A stretch of 64,000 bases of DNA from assembly GCA_025738555.1 (NCBI GenBank), contig JAOVFP010000013.1:2604001-2668000 (forward strand), given 5' to 3'. Made by a program: the position numbers and the translations under genes. The stretch comes from Cyathus striatus (lineage: Eukaryota > Basidiomycota > Agaricomycetes > Agaricales > Nidulariaceae). How positions within the stretch are numbered: the first letter of the stretch is position 1; every line of letters starts with the position of its first letter. Below are positions 23,981-35,734 of this stretch, piece by piece. A model generated the notes under the pieces. That model had not been told where the DNA came from, made no database searches, and was given only the letters and a program-made list of their open reading frames with translations.

Positions 23981-25969
23981 ATGGCTTCCACAGCTACCTC
24001 CCAGTTTCATTCCCGCTCCAACGCCCTCCAACAGCCTCTTCTTCCCCGCCCATGCATTGTCCATCGTGTCGTGCCAACCTCTGGCCCTCCAGGAACGCTG
24101 CTCATGATCTTTCTCAGCGTCGCTGAGCCATGCCTGGCGCATATCACCCTCTCTATCGATGGTCAACCCGTGGAGGTGACAGCCACCTATCACCCCGCGC
24201 TCAAAAATCAATGGATCCTACATGCTTTTGTTCCATCTAGCCCGGCTAGCAAGGGTGCAGGTGGTCATGCAGTAGTAATGCTAAGGCTGAGCGATGGAGG
24301 TAATTATCACCTTCTTGATTTTCGTTATGGTACGTTAATGTTATGCTTCTCTCTGTACTGTACAAGTGGCTGACCGTATTTTAAGCAGAACTGGCTGCTC
24401 CCGCCATCCCAGCTTCAACCTCTTGCGCGACTATCGACCCATACCACCTACTTCTTTCTCCTCTCCCTCCTCTCCCTCCCCATCCCCCCGCGTCTCTTCC
24501 TCTTCCTCTTCCTCTTCCTCCTTCCACATATTCTTCTCTTCCTTGCTATCCCTCAACTCCACAACGCTCTTGTGTTTTCTCCACTCCTCTGTCATCCATC
24601 AATTCTGTCCCCTCCAAGATTAGTTCCATTTCCTCCGGAAAACGCGTAAAACCATCGATTCATATCACTGCGGAAGATGAACAAGATCCCAGTGCCAACA
24701 AGTTCCAGCGTCGCGAGTGGAAGAGGGGGTACGACATACGTACTGATATCAACTATCTTTCCCCCGGACTCGACCTCCAAACACCTCTTTTTGATATGAC
24801 GAATAACTGGACTGCAAAAGAGCTTTCAGCCGGGCGCCGTCTCGTCCGGTTCAGCCGGGACGTCAAAGGAACTTTAATCCACGCCTCATGTGCACCTGTA
24901 TCACAAGAAGAATACCACCCCAATGACCTAGTTATCTCCTGCATTCGCCGCCAGGAGGACGAGCGCTTACCAACAGAGTACTTGGTCACCTCGTGTGATG
25001 TCCTTTATATCGCCCAAAGGCTCTTGGGTGTTCTTTTTGACACCGAGGAAGAGAACAGGGTTAGGAGGAACATTCAGTCTATTGAATGTGCCACCATCTC
25101 CAACGTGAGGGATCTAGGAACTTGTGAAAACTTTCCTCGAAGCCGCAATGAGAAAAAGAATACCTCTCGCACCGGCATCGCACGCAGTAAGAATCACGAT
25201 GTCAATTTTTTCACTCGTGTTATGATGTATCCCAATCCAAAGCCAAGGCATATCCGGAAGTCGTTTAAGGTGTACCGTTGGGAGGATCTTTCTAAAGCGC
25301 TCGGAATGATATTTAATAAATATTTCTGTGTGAAGGTATGTTTAAAATACTTGTTTATTATATCAGGTTTCACACTGGTCATGTAGGAAGATTCACCCGC
25401 CCCTGACAATGAAATGAAAGGCCGTGTATCGCAAGAAGTGCAAGAGGGCAGAGCTTCTTCATCTGACAATATTCCCATTCTGCCCTGCCCCAACCCATTG
25501 GTGGTTAGTTTAAACGACTTTCCGGATCTTGGTACCTCTCATGTTGGAAAGGTGGAATCGATTTCCGAATCCAGGGAAGAACTGAAACTGGAAACTCACC
25601 AGGAGGATTTTCAGGAGCGCTCCGTATGTCTTGCTGCTTCGTACTCTTTTGCCTTACTAATTCTCCACCCAGTTGCCAAACTCAACGTATGACCTTCGCA
25701 CTCCTTCTCGATCGATCAACTCTTTATCATTCCCTACATACTCCTCGGCTCAGTTCAGCTTCACTCCAAGTTACAGCCATCAAACTGTCTTCAAGTACTA
25801 CCCGGTACCGTCGTTGCTTGGTGTATCCTTCAATTCTTGGACATGTGGAAGAAGTCCCGCCCTATTCTACGATCACGGAGTACAATTATCAGAGAACGAA
25901 ATTGGCCCACTTACCCTTCCTACCTCTTCCATTAGCCTTGATGAATTGTATACAAGATGCATAATGTAG
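23981..25969 (+). CDS. Medusa (MedA)-like transcriptional regulator, DUF7082-type domain
   Basis: Four exons: 23981-24329, 24389-25335, 25387-25623, 25673-25969, about 609 aa, phases consistent. The N-terminus (residues 20-120) has a beta-rich immunoglobulin-like region. A Pro/Leu repeat follows, encoded by a CCTCTT microsatellite (about 24490-24525). The core (about residues 250-440) contains W-T-A-x-E-L-x-x-G-R-R-L-V-R-F, L-V-I-S-C-I-R-R, Y-L-V-T-S-C-D, E-E-N-R-V-R-R-N-I and Y-P-N-P-K-P-R. These match my recollection of the conserved domain of Aspergillus Medusa and related developmental regulators in which the N-P-K-P-R block is invariant. Members act in the nucleus on conidiation, adhesion and virulence-related genes; the role in a mushroom is unknown. 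The C-terminal 170 residues are Ser-rich. The family call is from memory and should be confirmed. Confidence 0.7.
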
Positions 25970-26306
25970 TTCTGCTTGCATTTATTCATTTCAAATATTA
26001 ATGTTAACTTCATGTTGATTTCTCGTCTCCTTGCGTAGATAGTTCGGGGTCATGATTAAACTTTTGTTTCATAGTGAAAAGTATATGCATCGCCTTACCC
26101 TTCCCTTTCGTCTAAGGCAAATACGGTGAAAAAATTTCACTTCTCTTGACTTCAAAGAGCTGTAGAAGACGATGTTATCCTATGCGTACAGTTTCGTCCG
26201 TGCATCTGTGCTCATCACTTATTACTTACCTAAAAAGACGTACCTAAATGGAATAACTTATGCTTATGCCCTTCGGTGAATAAAGATAGGTGGTATATAA
26301 TGGTAG
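25970..26306. other. Convergent intergenic region
   Basis: 3' sides of the Medusa-like gene and LTN1. AT-rich, no gene seen. Confidence 0.4.
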
Positions 26307-29300
26307 TTAAATAATGTCAGAGCGACATAGTGGACAGCTAGACGAATGACTTGTATTGAACCACTGCATGCCACTTTAGTGTGTGTCCGAAACATAAAGC
26401 TACAATCTTCTTACCTTGTACAGACAAGCTGCGTGGAACCTGTTTTTACACGTCCTACAAGGTTTGCGAGGAAGACTGCCGTCCATAACGCTGATGATTC
26501 TGCATGCATGCGTTTTGCTAAATATATATCCACGACTAATGAAAAAGAAGCGACATACGAATAGCAGATTGCACATTCCACTTGCCCTTCGAAATGAAGT
26601 GTGACATTTTTCTTGAACAAGCCAAGGCCATCGGATATACGGCCATTCTACGGAAGGCTAGCGTTAATATTGAATATCTTAATTGTACTATATACACGTA
26701 CGTGTGACCAAATCGTTTGTTGCACGGCCAATATCCAAGCTCTCCAGCGACTTTCATCAACGCCCACCCGCTTGACATCCTTAACTTCAATTCGATGTAA
26801 AGGCCAGTCCAATGGAATCTTCAACTTTATCTCTAACTGATGCTCATCGACAAGGTAAGACGCTGTAACCTCGTTTACAGCAGTGGCAACCTTAACAGTC
26901 ATATTATCGTCTACAAGATCTTTCAAGGTTTCAGGGTCCTTGACGTATGCGAGCTCAGCACGGATAATAACAGGAGAGAAATGCTGAGAAGTATACGCTG
27001 TAACAGTAGACGAAAGTTGACGGTCCTTACAATCCAAAAGCCATGTGTGAATGAGTGAAGGGATTGTGAGAAGTGCCCTATAGTAGAGATGTGCGGCAAA
27101 CAATGGTATACTGAAGTTTGTACCCGGTTCAAAGACTGACAAAGTACCTCAGTTTCATCTCGCCATTGATGAAAGCTGCACTTACGCTCGATGTAAAACT
27201 CGTCAACAGCCCAGATATCTAGCTTAAATGACTTTGTTAATCCCTCGTCTAAGTGTAACAGGCCAATAAAACAAGGAACGAAATGTGCAATGACAATGTC
27301 ACTGTTCCGTAGTTGTTCGATGTATCCCGAACGCACTTTGAAGGACTAATAAGCATTTAGCAAAGAGGAGTATAATTACGGGTAAGAAACCACTTACCGC
27401 ATTCTTGAACAAATCAAATAACAATGTCCATCCTAAAAGATAGCCAAAGATTATCTGCGAATTTAAGTTACTTCTAATATGCACAAAATCGAAAGGTATA
27501 TATACCTGTTCATCTTCATCCGCAAGGTTGAAATTTATGTCACGTTGTATAATGTCCAGAAGCTCTCTGGGAAGCTCCACGTTGATTGATGATTCGGAAT
27601 CCACCCCAGCCTCGATGACAATATATTCTGTTCTTTTTTGCGCTGCCGACTGCAATAACTTGTATGCCATTTTCTGGACGCTCGGGGATGGGTCCATGAC
27701 CAAGTGACACATCTAAACAAGGTCAGATCAGGCAGGAATAGTGTTATTTTTAGACGAACCTTAGAAAAGGTTTCATGGTCAACCAGAGATGCGGGTATAT
27801 CCTGCACGATGTCCAAAAGAAGCTCTCTACATATCGATCTAGGTAGCGACACCCCGACATTTCCTGCGAAGCATTAGGACTATTCGACATATCTTATGAA
27901 AGTAGTGACACGCCATACCTAACTTCGCACTAGCTAACTCCCGAACAGCCATCAATATCGTGGTTTCTCTCTCCCTCCAGTTTGCCCTTAGGCTTTTATT
28001 TGTACTACATATGTCTTGTATAGTGAGTATAAGCTTCAGACTCCTGGATAATATGACCAGGTTAGAATCTTCTTGTATCGAAGAGCCCTATAAATGGTTT
28101 AGTATTATCGAGTTAAAATCGGATATAAATCCTCATACCTCAAGGTTACTCTCGAGTAGATCAAAGATGAAATCCCAATGAGCTCCAGGCACATTTTGAA
28201 GGATCGGTACAAGATGTACAAAGACTAACGTCATCACACTTTCCAGCTCTTCATCGATGTCCTCATCGGAGGATACCCATTCCTGGCAAGCTTTGATGGT
28301 GTTGACTGCTCGAACTTGAGGAAGGAAGACAACCTCTGATTCTGAGCGAGGAGCCGTAGCTGCAAGTTCTCTAAGAGTCCGTAGCCCATCTCTGTTAGCT
28401 CGACTTGCCGGAATACCGAGCAAGCCTGCTGCTAGCTCATTTCTGTATCGATCCAAACGAAGAGTGCTAATTTCTGTTCCCACAACAGCGTTGATAATTG
28501 TCATGGAAGTCTGAGGAGCTAGTATCGGATTAGTCGAGAAGTGCCCAGAAAAAAATCGCGAAACCTACCGTTCCGTTCAAGCGTTCTGGCGAACATAACC
28601 CATGCATCAGCTTCAGTTGCATCTATATCTTTAATAACGTGACCAAGAACTACTCCCAATATTCTAGCATCGCGAACGGTGTCATTCAATGTAGCAAAAG
28701 AAATCGCGTCGACTAAAAAGCGTCCAAGATCATCCAGTTTATGTGCATCCCTCTGCATCTGCATGGATGCTGACTGCAATGCATTTGTTCTCCAGCTATT
28801 ATCTGATGACGAAAAAAGCAAGTACGTCGTGATCTGGTTTGACTTAAGAATAAGTTCACTCAACGTTGAGTTGAGAGTCATGGGAGCAAATACTGGACTT
28901 CGACCGGTCGGAACGCTCTGAAAGTCAGTGGCAAACTGTGACAATGCAACAAAATGCCGTAAAGCCCATAGATTTTGCTTTGCTAGTCGGCGGTCCTCGA
29001 GGAACATATGAAGGAGAGCTGCCACTATACGAGCATAGGCAGAGAACCCACGGCTATCACATACGGGAGATGGCTGATTAGTGTAGCCTACAAATACCGG
29101 TGGAAGTAAAGCGTCGATGACTCCTAAACTTGGGTCAATAGCATGCGGAGGGAGGTTTACTAGCATTTTATCCAGCTCTGCGCGAGACGGAAAAATTTGT
29201 TCCAAAACATTGATGCGAGGGCCAGGAGGATTGTTAGACAGCATATAGATTATATGTTCAGGTCTGCATACAGAATTAAGATATAGATCAGCAAGAAGTG

Positions 29301-32300
29301 GCATGAAACATGAACGTACGTAGGCCGTACTTGGGTATCTCCCACCAATGACTTCAAATATATTTTCACAGAATCAATAATTTTATTCTTCCACTGGATA
29401 TCATCTTTCTCCAGGAACACAAGCCAGAGCTTCTGGGCTGTCAAGAAGCTCGGGTGGTTGTCCACTCCCAATACAGGAAACAAGTACGCAAAAATAAAAA
29501 GATGAGGAAGAAGTGTATTGAAGCAGCCAGGTGACGTTAAATGGGTCGGTGGATTAGAGCAGACGGCGGTCAACAGATTTAGGGAGGACGCAAATCCAAA
29601 CAGAGGTTCCGAATTTCCTCCAATCACAAGATCGACCTGGATGTCAAATGCCGAAATGATTGATTCAAGGAGTGCGAAGAAGCCACGCTTCGATAGGAAA
29701 TAGTCTAACAAACAGTTAATATGCATGGCAATAGAGAGCGAACGGCATACCAGCTGTAGTCATGATGTTGCTAACCAACTCCAAATCATCAGCGCTTCCA
29801 GCTAGCAGTCTCCCAGAAAGATCATCGAGCTCATCGGATGCGGGCTTCAAATGTATGGGTAAACATCCCCTTTTAGCAGCAACAATGAACGGAGCGATGG
29901 TTTTATGTATCTCCTCCGGTTTCGTACAGAATCCTGCAAGTAATGTATGCCAAAGGGTAATTGTGTGCGAGGAGGAGTTCCTGTACGTAAGGTATGCGAG
30001 CAGAAGATTAGGAAAGTATTTAGATATCAAATACGCCTTTTCTACCAGCACATCATCAAGCCGCTAGAGTGAATGATTTCAGTGTATATGAATATAACAG
30101 CGCGATAAATGCATACCTCCGTGAAGGTGTCATCAAAGAACAGCCCTTCTCTGAAAGTCTCCAGCAGTGTCTGTAACAGGGCAAACGGTTCTCGGGGCGG
30201 CATAATACCTTCATCTTCTAATCTCGTCATCGCTCTTTCGGTATCTACAATTTCTTGACTCAGCAGTTCCTGTAGCGACTTCTTCACAGCATCCTTAACT
30301 TGAGAACCTTCCTTGAACCTATCGTACAATACTTTTAGGAGTGTAGCAACAAGAGATGGATGTTCAGTTCTGATTAGATGTCTCTGTAGCCCTTCCCACC
30401 CAGCTTTAAATAATGCAGGGGATATATCATACAATGAATCCAGAGCCTGTGCGATCAATCTGGATGCAGCCCGCTCTTCCACTTTCAGTCTCCCACTGGA
30501 CACCGACTCCCAAACGAGACTGAATTGCTCATACACAAGCCGCTTGGCTTCAGCATCGGGTGTCAAGGTCGAGTTAAGCAAAGAATTCACTTTCTCTTTG
30601 ACCACGTCGGAGGGTCTATAGAGTCTCCTTACAAGAAGACCGAGGCATTCAAGTAGTGAACTGAGAAAGGCAGCTGATGTTGCCGAGCGTTGCAAAGAAG
30701 ACAGCGCACGACCGTCTACTGCTGCCCAGAATGAGGTAAAAAGTTCGGTGAGCGGAGGATCCTGTGATTGCGAGAATGCAAATATCTGGTAGACGTAAAT
30801 AATGGGAAAATAATGAATAATCAGAACATACAGATGAAGGTATCGTCGACAGAATGACCATAACGGCCGGATAGCCTTGAACTGGAGAACCAGAGCATCC
30901 AAGCTGAAGGAATTGTAAGAACTCTTGGTATGCATATGACGGTTGTTCTGTCAGCTCAGGAACGGCGTATTTTTCCTTAGGCTTATCTTCGATCTCGTCG
31001 TCACTTGTATCACCATCTTCTTCTTCTTCTTCTCGTTCCTCATCGTGGAATTTTCTGCTGGAAAATGCACGGTCGATTTCCCATGAGTTGGGGCATTCTG
31101 CAGTACATGAGTCTAAGCACATCCAAATAGAAAAAAAGTGTTACCTTTGAGGAATATCAGAAGAGGTTGCCACATCACCGCATGTACTGTAGAATCAGAT
31201 TCCACCCAAGCTGAACGTAGTACTGCTGTCGAAAGAGTGTGAACAACTTTATGAACGCCATCTGCATGGGTTGTCAACAGCTGTGGCGTTAAACACGTAT
31301 GATATGGTGGGTACCTTTGTAAGAAGTAACCACAGCCTGAAGTAATCCCCAAGCAGCTCTTCGCACATGAGGTTGTGCATATCCAAAGCTCTGTGCATCC
31401 TCTGCACCACGAAGAAACGGACAAGCTTGTGCAACGTGTAGTGATGACCAGAGAAAAGGGCTTCCAAGAAGAGCAAGAACTTCGCTATGTGGTTCCTTTG
31501 TTATTTCTACAAACGAGTTATTTAACACTGCTTAATATTTGACCAAAAGGTGCCTTACGGATGACCAAACGGAGAGCTCCTAGAGCCCCGACGCGTAACC
31601 GAGCCTTTCGATCTGCTTCATTTTCTTCAAATTCCTCAGCTTTCGTGCGTGATGATTGATCCCCATCATCTCCCCTATCTCTGGGTTGTGGGGGGGGTGC
31701 ATTTCTCCCACTCTTTCGACCCTGCGGAGGTGGTGGAGGAACTGCCAGTGATGGGGGGTTAAGAGATGAATACACTCCAACGGGATCTAGAACTGTTTTC
31801 TGGATGAAAGAGATGAGGATTCCGAGGCATTTAGCGTCAAGTAAAATGACATTGGACTTCAGTCCAGTTCCTTGAACCGAGGCTGTAAAGATGACTTCCT
31901 TCCATGTACCTACGGCAACATTTGCAACTGCACGATCTACGTCATGAGACGCAATGCACCACGTCCCAAGTATGGATTCTAGTTGCGCTGAACTCATAGA
32001 TTCGGAAAGAGTGAAAACGAGACTGGACCTAGTTTGGGGTATCGCAAATAGAGCAGCGTGAATGGTTGTGGCCAAGAAACGGATGCGTCGTGACGGATGA
32101 ACAAGTAAGGATGGTAAATGATGCAGCTAATAGAGGTAGGCTCGAACATCAATTGTATGCAAATAGGAGAGACGAGCTTACCCAGACTGGTAACATTTCC
32201 ACGACGGTATAGACGATGTCATTCTCCTCCTTGCCCTCCGCCTTGCACTTCTCGATCCACTGAGCAAGCAACTCGTCCAATGCACGAATTTTCGTAACCT

Positions 32301-32583
32301 GAGCCTTTTTAGACAAATTCCTCAGGACAATAACAAGCTCGGGAGGAAGTGTACGCGCAAGTCCGGTGGTTTCAAGCGGATCAGGCAGCGGAGGAGCAGG
32401 TTTCACAGGAGGAATGTACATCTTCACTCTGGGTTCATTTTTCTTCTTTCCCTTGCCCTTCTCCTTCTTTTCTTTGTTTTGCTTCGTGTTGATAGGATCT
32501 TGTTGGGGTGTCCCTGCAGTTTTTTTGGCATGTTTCTTGCGCGTCGCAGATGTCGCAGACGATTTGCCGTGTGCTTTAGGCAT
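26307..32583 (-). CDS. LTN1: Listerin E3 ubiquitin ligase Ltn1/Rkr1 (ribosome quality control), one base missing
   Basis: Ltn1 ubiquitylates nascent chains stalled on 60S subunits. I traced 18 exons: 32583-32182, 32126-31559, 31506-31315, 31261-31145, 31097-30832, 30785-30117, 30063-29751, 29704-28569, 28518-28139, 28087-27919, 27863-27760, 27712-27506, 27454-27398, 27345-27186, 27135-26702, 26647-26559, 26499-26415, 26363-26307; about 1,801 aa, near the usual size. All introns are GT-AG. The N-terminus is a Lys-rich tail, followed by the conserved K-A-Q-V-T-K-I-R-A-L-D-E-L helix. HEAT-like helices fill the middle. The C-terminus is the variant RING: E-C-A-I-C-Y-S, C-R-T-C-K-N-R-F-H-A-A-C-L-Y-K-W-F and S-C-P-L-C-R-S, split over three exons. 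Exon 8 is 1 nt short: the frame changes near 29331-29335 (CCCAA on the coding strand) with no room for an intron, so one C or A appears missing. Confidence 0.92.
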
Positions 32584-32974
32584 GCTGCGGAGTCAAGTCT
32601 TGAAATGAGATGGCGGTGAAAGCAAAGAGAAATTTAGAATAATTTAGTGCAGGGCAAGGGGAAGGAAATAAGAGAAGTCTCAGAGTAATTAAATTTGGTG
32701 GTCATGTACTAGAAAGTTAGAACTTAAATAGAGGTTACACTAATCGATCCAGTGTGACTGTCCAATGACGTCTCTTCGGAAGCGATAGTGACTGTGATGT
32801 TATATCCAAATAAATATGCCGACGCGTGCGCGCGAAACAAAGGGGCTTTACCTTTAGTTCATCCGAAGTTCCATGATCCATCTGGATTCTTGGAACATAC
32901 CCCCAATATCATTTGGCCCTCCTCACTTAATTATACCTGTTCACCGGCGAAAGAAAGTATAAGCTACTAATATA
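32584..32974. promoter_or_regulatory. Divergent promoter LTN1 / MYND gene
   Basis: 391 bp between start codons with ACGCGT at 32822-32827 inside a CG-rich patch (32818-32838). No gene is seen. Confidence 0.4.
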
Positions 32975-35415
32975 ATGCCTGGTCCTGGATCCCGCCACAA
33001 GAAAGGTGCCAAGTCCACCAAACCCAAAGCAGCCCGGGCCTCTGCTTCAGACAAGCCCTCTGCACATGACGCATACGTCGGCGACATCAGTGAGGCTGCA
33101 GATTGGCATCTTGTTGTCACTATCCTTTGTGAAGCATACGACCTTCCAGGTACATTCCTCCAAGTAATTCAGAATCACTATTAGAATTGCATGCTGACAT
33201 TCCCGTTTATGCAGATTTGTCAACTCGTGGAGGGCTCAAGAAAGTACATAGCAATTTTGACGCGATATATCGACGCATTGAAGACGCCTATACAAAATAT
33301 GACAATGAAAAACTTAGAGCTGGGATTGTTGGTATATATGCTAAGATGTCTGTCGATTCGCTATTACGGAATAAATTATTCGAACGAGGTACCTTTTCCC
33401 CGAAGATTTATAATCGGACCAGATTCTCAAATCGTAATTTAGGTTTATTAGACAAGATTATGCCTCTGTTAAATTCTCATTCATGTCGTTACCTTGCTCT
33501 TCGGTCTCTTGTCACTGTTACCCATCATGGCGGTGCTCATATTCGGATTGAAATTGCTAAGAAAGCTTCACTTATTTTAACCAAGCTGATTGAGGATAAC
33601 CTTGATGATGACCATATCTGCCAGCTCGCTGTTGCGACACTCTCCACTCTGTCGCCACTGTTGCAGAAGGAGCGGAGCGACCGGCTGATCCAGTTACTCT
33701 TAAGACTTTGGATGTTGCACGCATTCTTCATGCAGTTATGCACTCTATTCAGAATCCTACATCTACATCCTATGCGATTGAACACGCGCTCGAGCTTTGC
33801 AAATATACCACTCTTCATTGCGCCTCTGCGTATAAAAGTTGTCCCGATGCTACACGATTCCTAATCGCAGGTCTTAGGAGCAAAGACTGGGTTTTCCGTT
33901 GCCAGTCGATGGGCGCGCTTATTCATCTACATCATAAGGAAGCCGAAGACGATCAACGCCAGCTCGATCCCCACAAGTTCTTTGCCGCCATACAGCGCGG
34001 GTTTCCTGATCGTTTAACCGGTGTTATTATGGACTACGGCATGGGCAGGTCAGAAACGTTCATTACATTGACTACAGCACGCGACTTTCAGGATGCAATG
34101 TTTCAAGTTGTGAAAGACCACGATCTACACAGCCTTGGGTTGAAACTTGCACAATTTATCCTACGCACAGAGTTTTCTATTACTGATGGCACATTCCAAA
34201 CAGAAGACCCTCATACTGGGAAGTTGTCAACCATGGACCTGGGCCTGCCATTCAGGATGTGGTCTGATGCGCTTCCTCATTGCGCCCGTGCCATCCGTGC
34301 GCAGAAAAATCCGGCTGAGATTGATGTAGCTGATATTCTCGACATAAAGTACGCGATCATGAAGCGCCGCATCTCTCATGCGGTTGAACTCGCGAAAACT
34401 GGTTTGCAGAGAAACCCAGAGAACGCCTACTTTTACTATGCGATCAGCTTAGCGGCAGACAATGTACAAGGTCTTCGTGCGTGTAAGAAGGGGATGAAAT
34501 GTAAATTTACGAGTCCATTTGTTCGGTTCCAACTTATGCAAAGGGCCGTAGAGCATGCGGCGGATATGGGCGTTACAGTCCTACAAGAATCACCTAGGAC
34601 TGGTCAGAAGCGCTGGGAAGAAGGAATCGCATTTTTAATGAGTGCAATGGAAGATGCAAAGACCTACATTGATCAAGCTCCTCCGGACAATCGGCATATG
34701 AAGAACATGCTCTACTGGTACATTATCCTTACTATCACAATGAGAGAAGGAGAGATAAGCTCAGACCTTCACGATCTCAGTGTACGTCTTGTTCTAAATT
34801 TATGCCATTGATATCTCAATGATGTAATCGGCTACTGCTTTCACTTACAGGATGCCTTTGGAAAGCTGAAAATAGCGGATGAATATAGTCGATTCATAGG
34901 AGTTCCACCGCCCCAAACATGCCTCAGATTGACGAAAGAGACTGTGATGAAACTCTTTCGTGAGGCGATTGAGCAATTCTCAGAGACTATCTCACGAACA
35001 ACGACAAGATACAAAGCCCATGAAGTTTCTCCCGACAAACTACAAGATGATCTCGCAGCGTGGCTCGAAGATCTTCATCTAGATGGTGAGAGTGAACCAG
35101 AGCCAAGTTGTATTAATCCCACAGTCAACATGAATCATGTTGCACTCTATCGTTGTTCCTATTGTGGAAATCCCTCAGCAGCCTTGAGAAAATGTACGTC
35201 ATGATGTTACTTACTAAGCGTGAGCTTTTCGTTCGCAGTTTAACGACTTACATTTCTTTCAGGTAGTGGATGTGAGAAATCGAGGCAAGTAACACGTTCA
35301 CTATTTTATCCATTCTCATAACCTTCCATATAGATACTGTGATGCCGGATGTCAAAAATCTCACTGGACAGATCACAAGAAAACATGCAAGACCCTAAGT
35401 ACTAGTACATATTAG
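32975..35415 (+). CDS. MYND-type zinc-finger protein with helical-repeat body, one base missing
   Basis: Six exons: 32975-33149, 33215-33388, 33443-34781, 34851-35193, 35263-35284, 35334-35415; about 711 aa once the frame is restored. The body is alpha-helical with armadillo/TPR-like stretches (L-L-D-K-I-M-P-L-L onward; A-V-E-L-A-K-T-G-L-Q-R-N-P-E-N-A-Y-F-Y-Y). The C-terminus is a complete MYND finger with Cys/His ligands in the order C-S-Y-C, C, G-C, Y-C-D-A-G-C-Q-K-S-H-W-x-x-H-K-K-T-C. MYND fingers bind proline-rich partners; the cellular role is unknown. Exon 3 is 1339 nt where phase demands 1340. The break lies near 33641-33650 (CTCTCCACTC), where one missing C restores a smooth frame. 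Intron 5 (35285-35333) has a GC donor, AG|GCAAGT; no GT donor can keep the zinc-finger frame. Confidence 0.85.
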
Positions 35416-35734
35416 TCTAAACGGGATAGATCTTGAATAGTGTATTCGTTGTATTTTGAAGATTATTGAGTACTTATCCTAATTATAAGCTTATGATTTA
35501 TGCGCGACTAAGTAATTTATGTACACGCAACTTGTATCTGTTGCCTTCTGTTGCTTAATGTGGTCACATGACCGCGTTTTTCGAACATGTTTGTCAATGG
35601 CAAATGTTAACGTTGGTACTTAAACGCGTCGCTCTCTTATTAGCAAGTCGAAACATAACTCAAGCAACACTAACGCTGCTATATTCTTCGTACTGGGCAG
35701 TCGATTTACACAACTCCAGCACACTTCTCATGTC
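35416..35734. promoter_or_regulatory. ESP1 promoter region with MCB site
   Basis: 319 bp upstream of separase, with ACGCGT at 35624-35629, about 106 bp before the start codon. No gene is seen. Confidence 0.4.
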
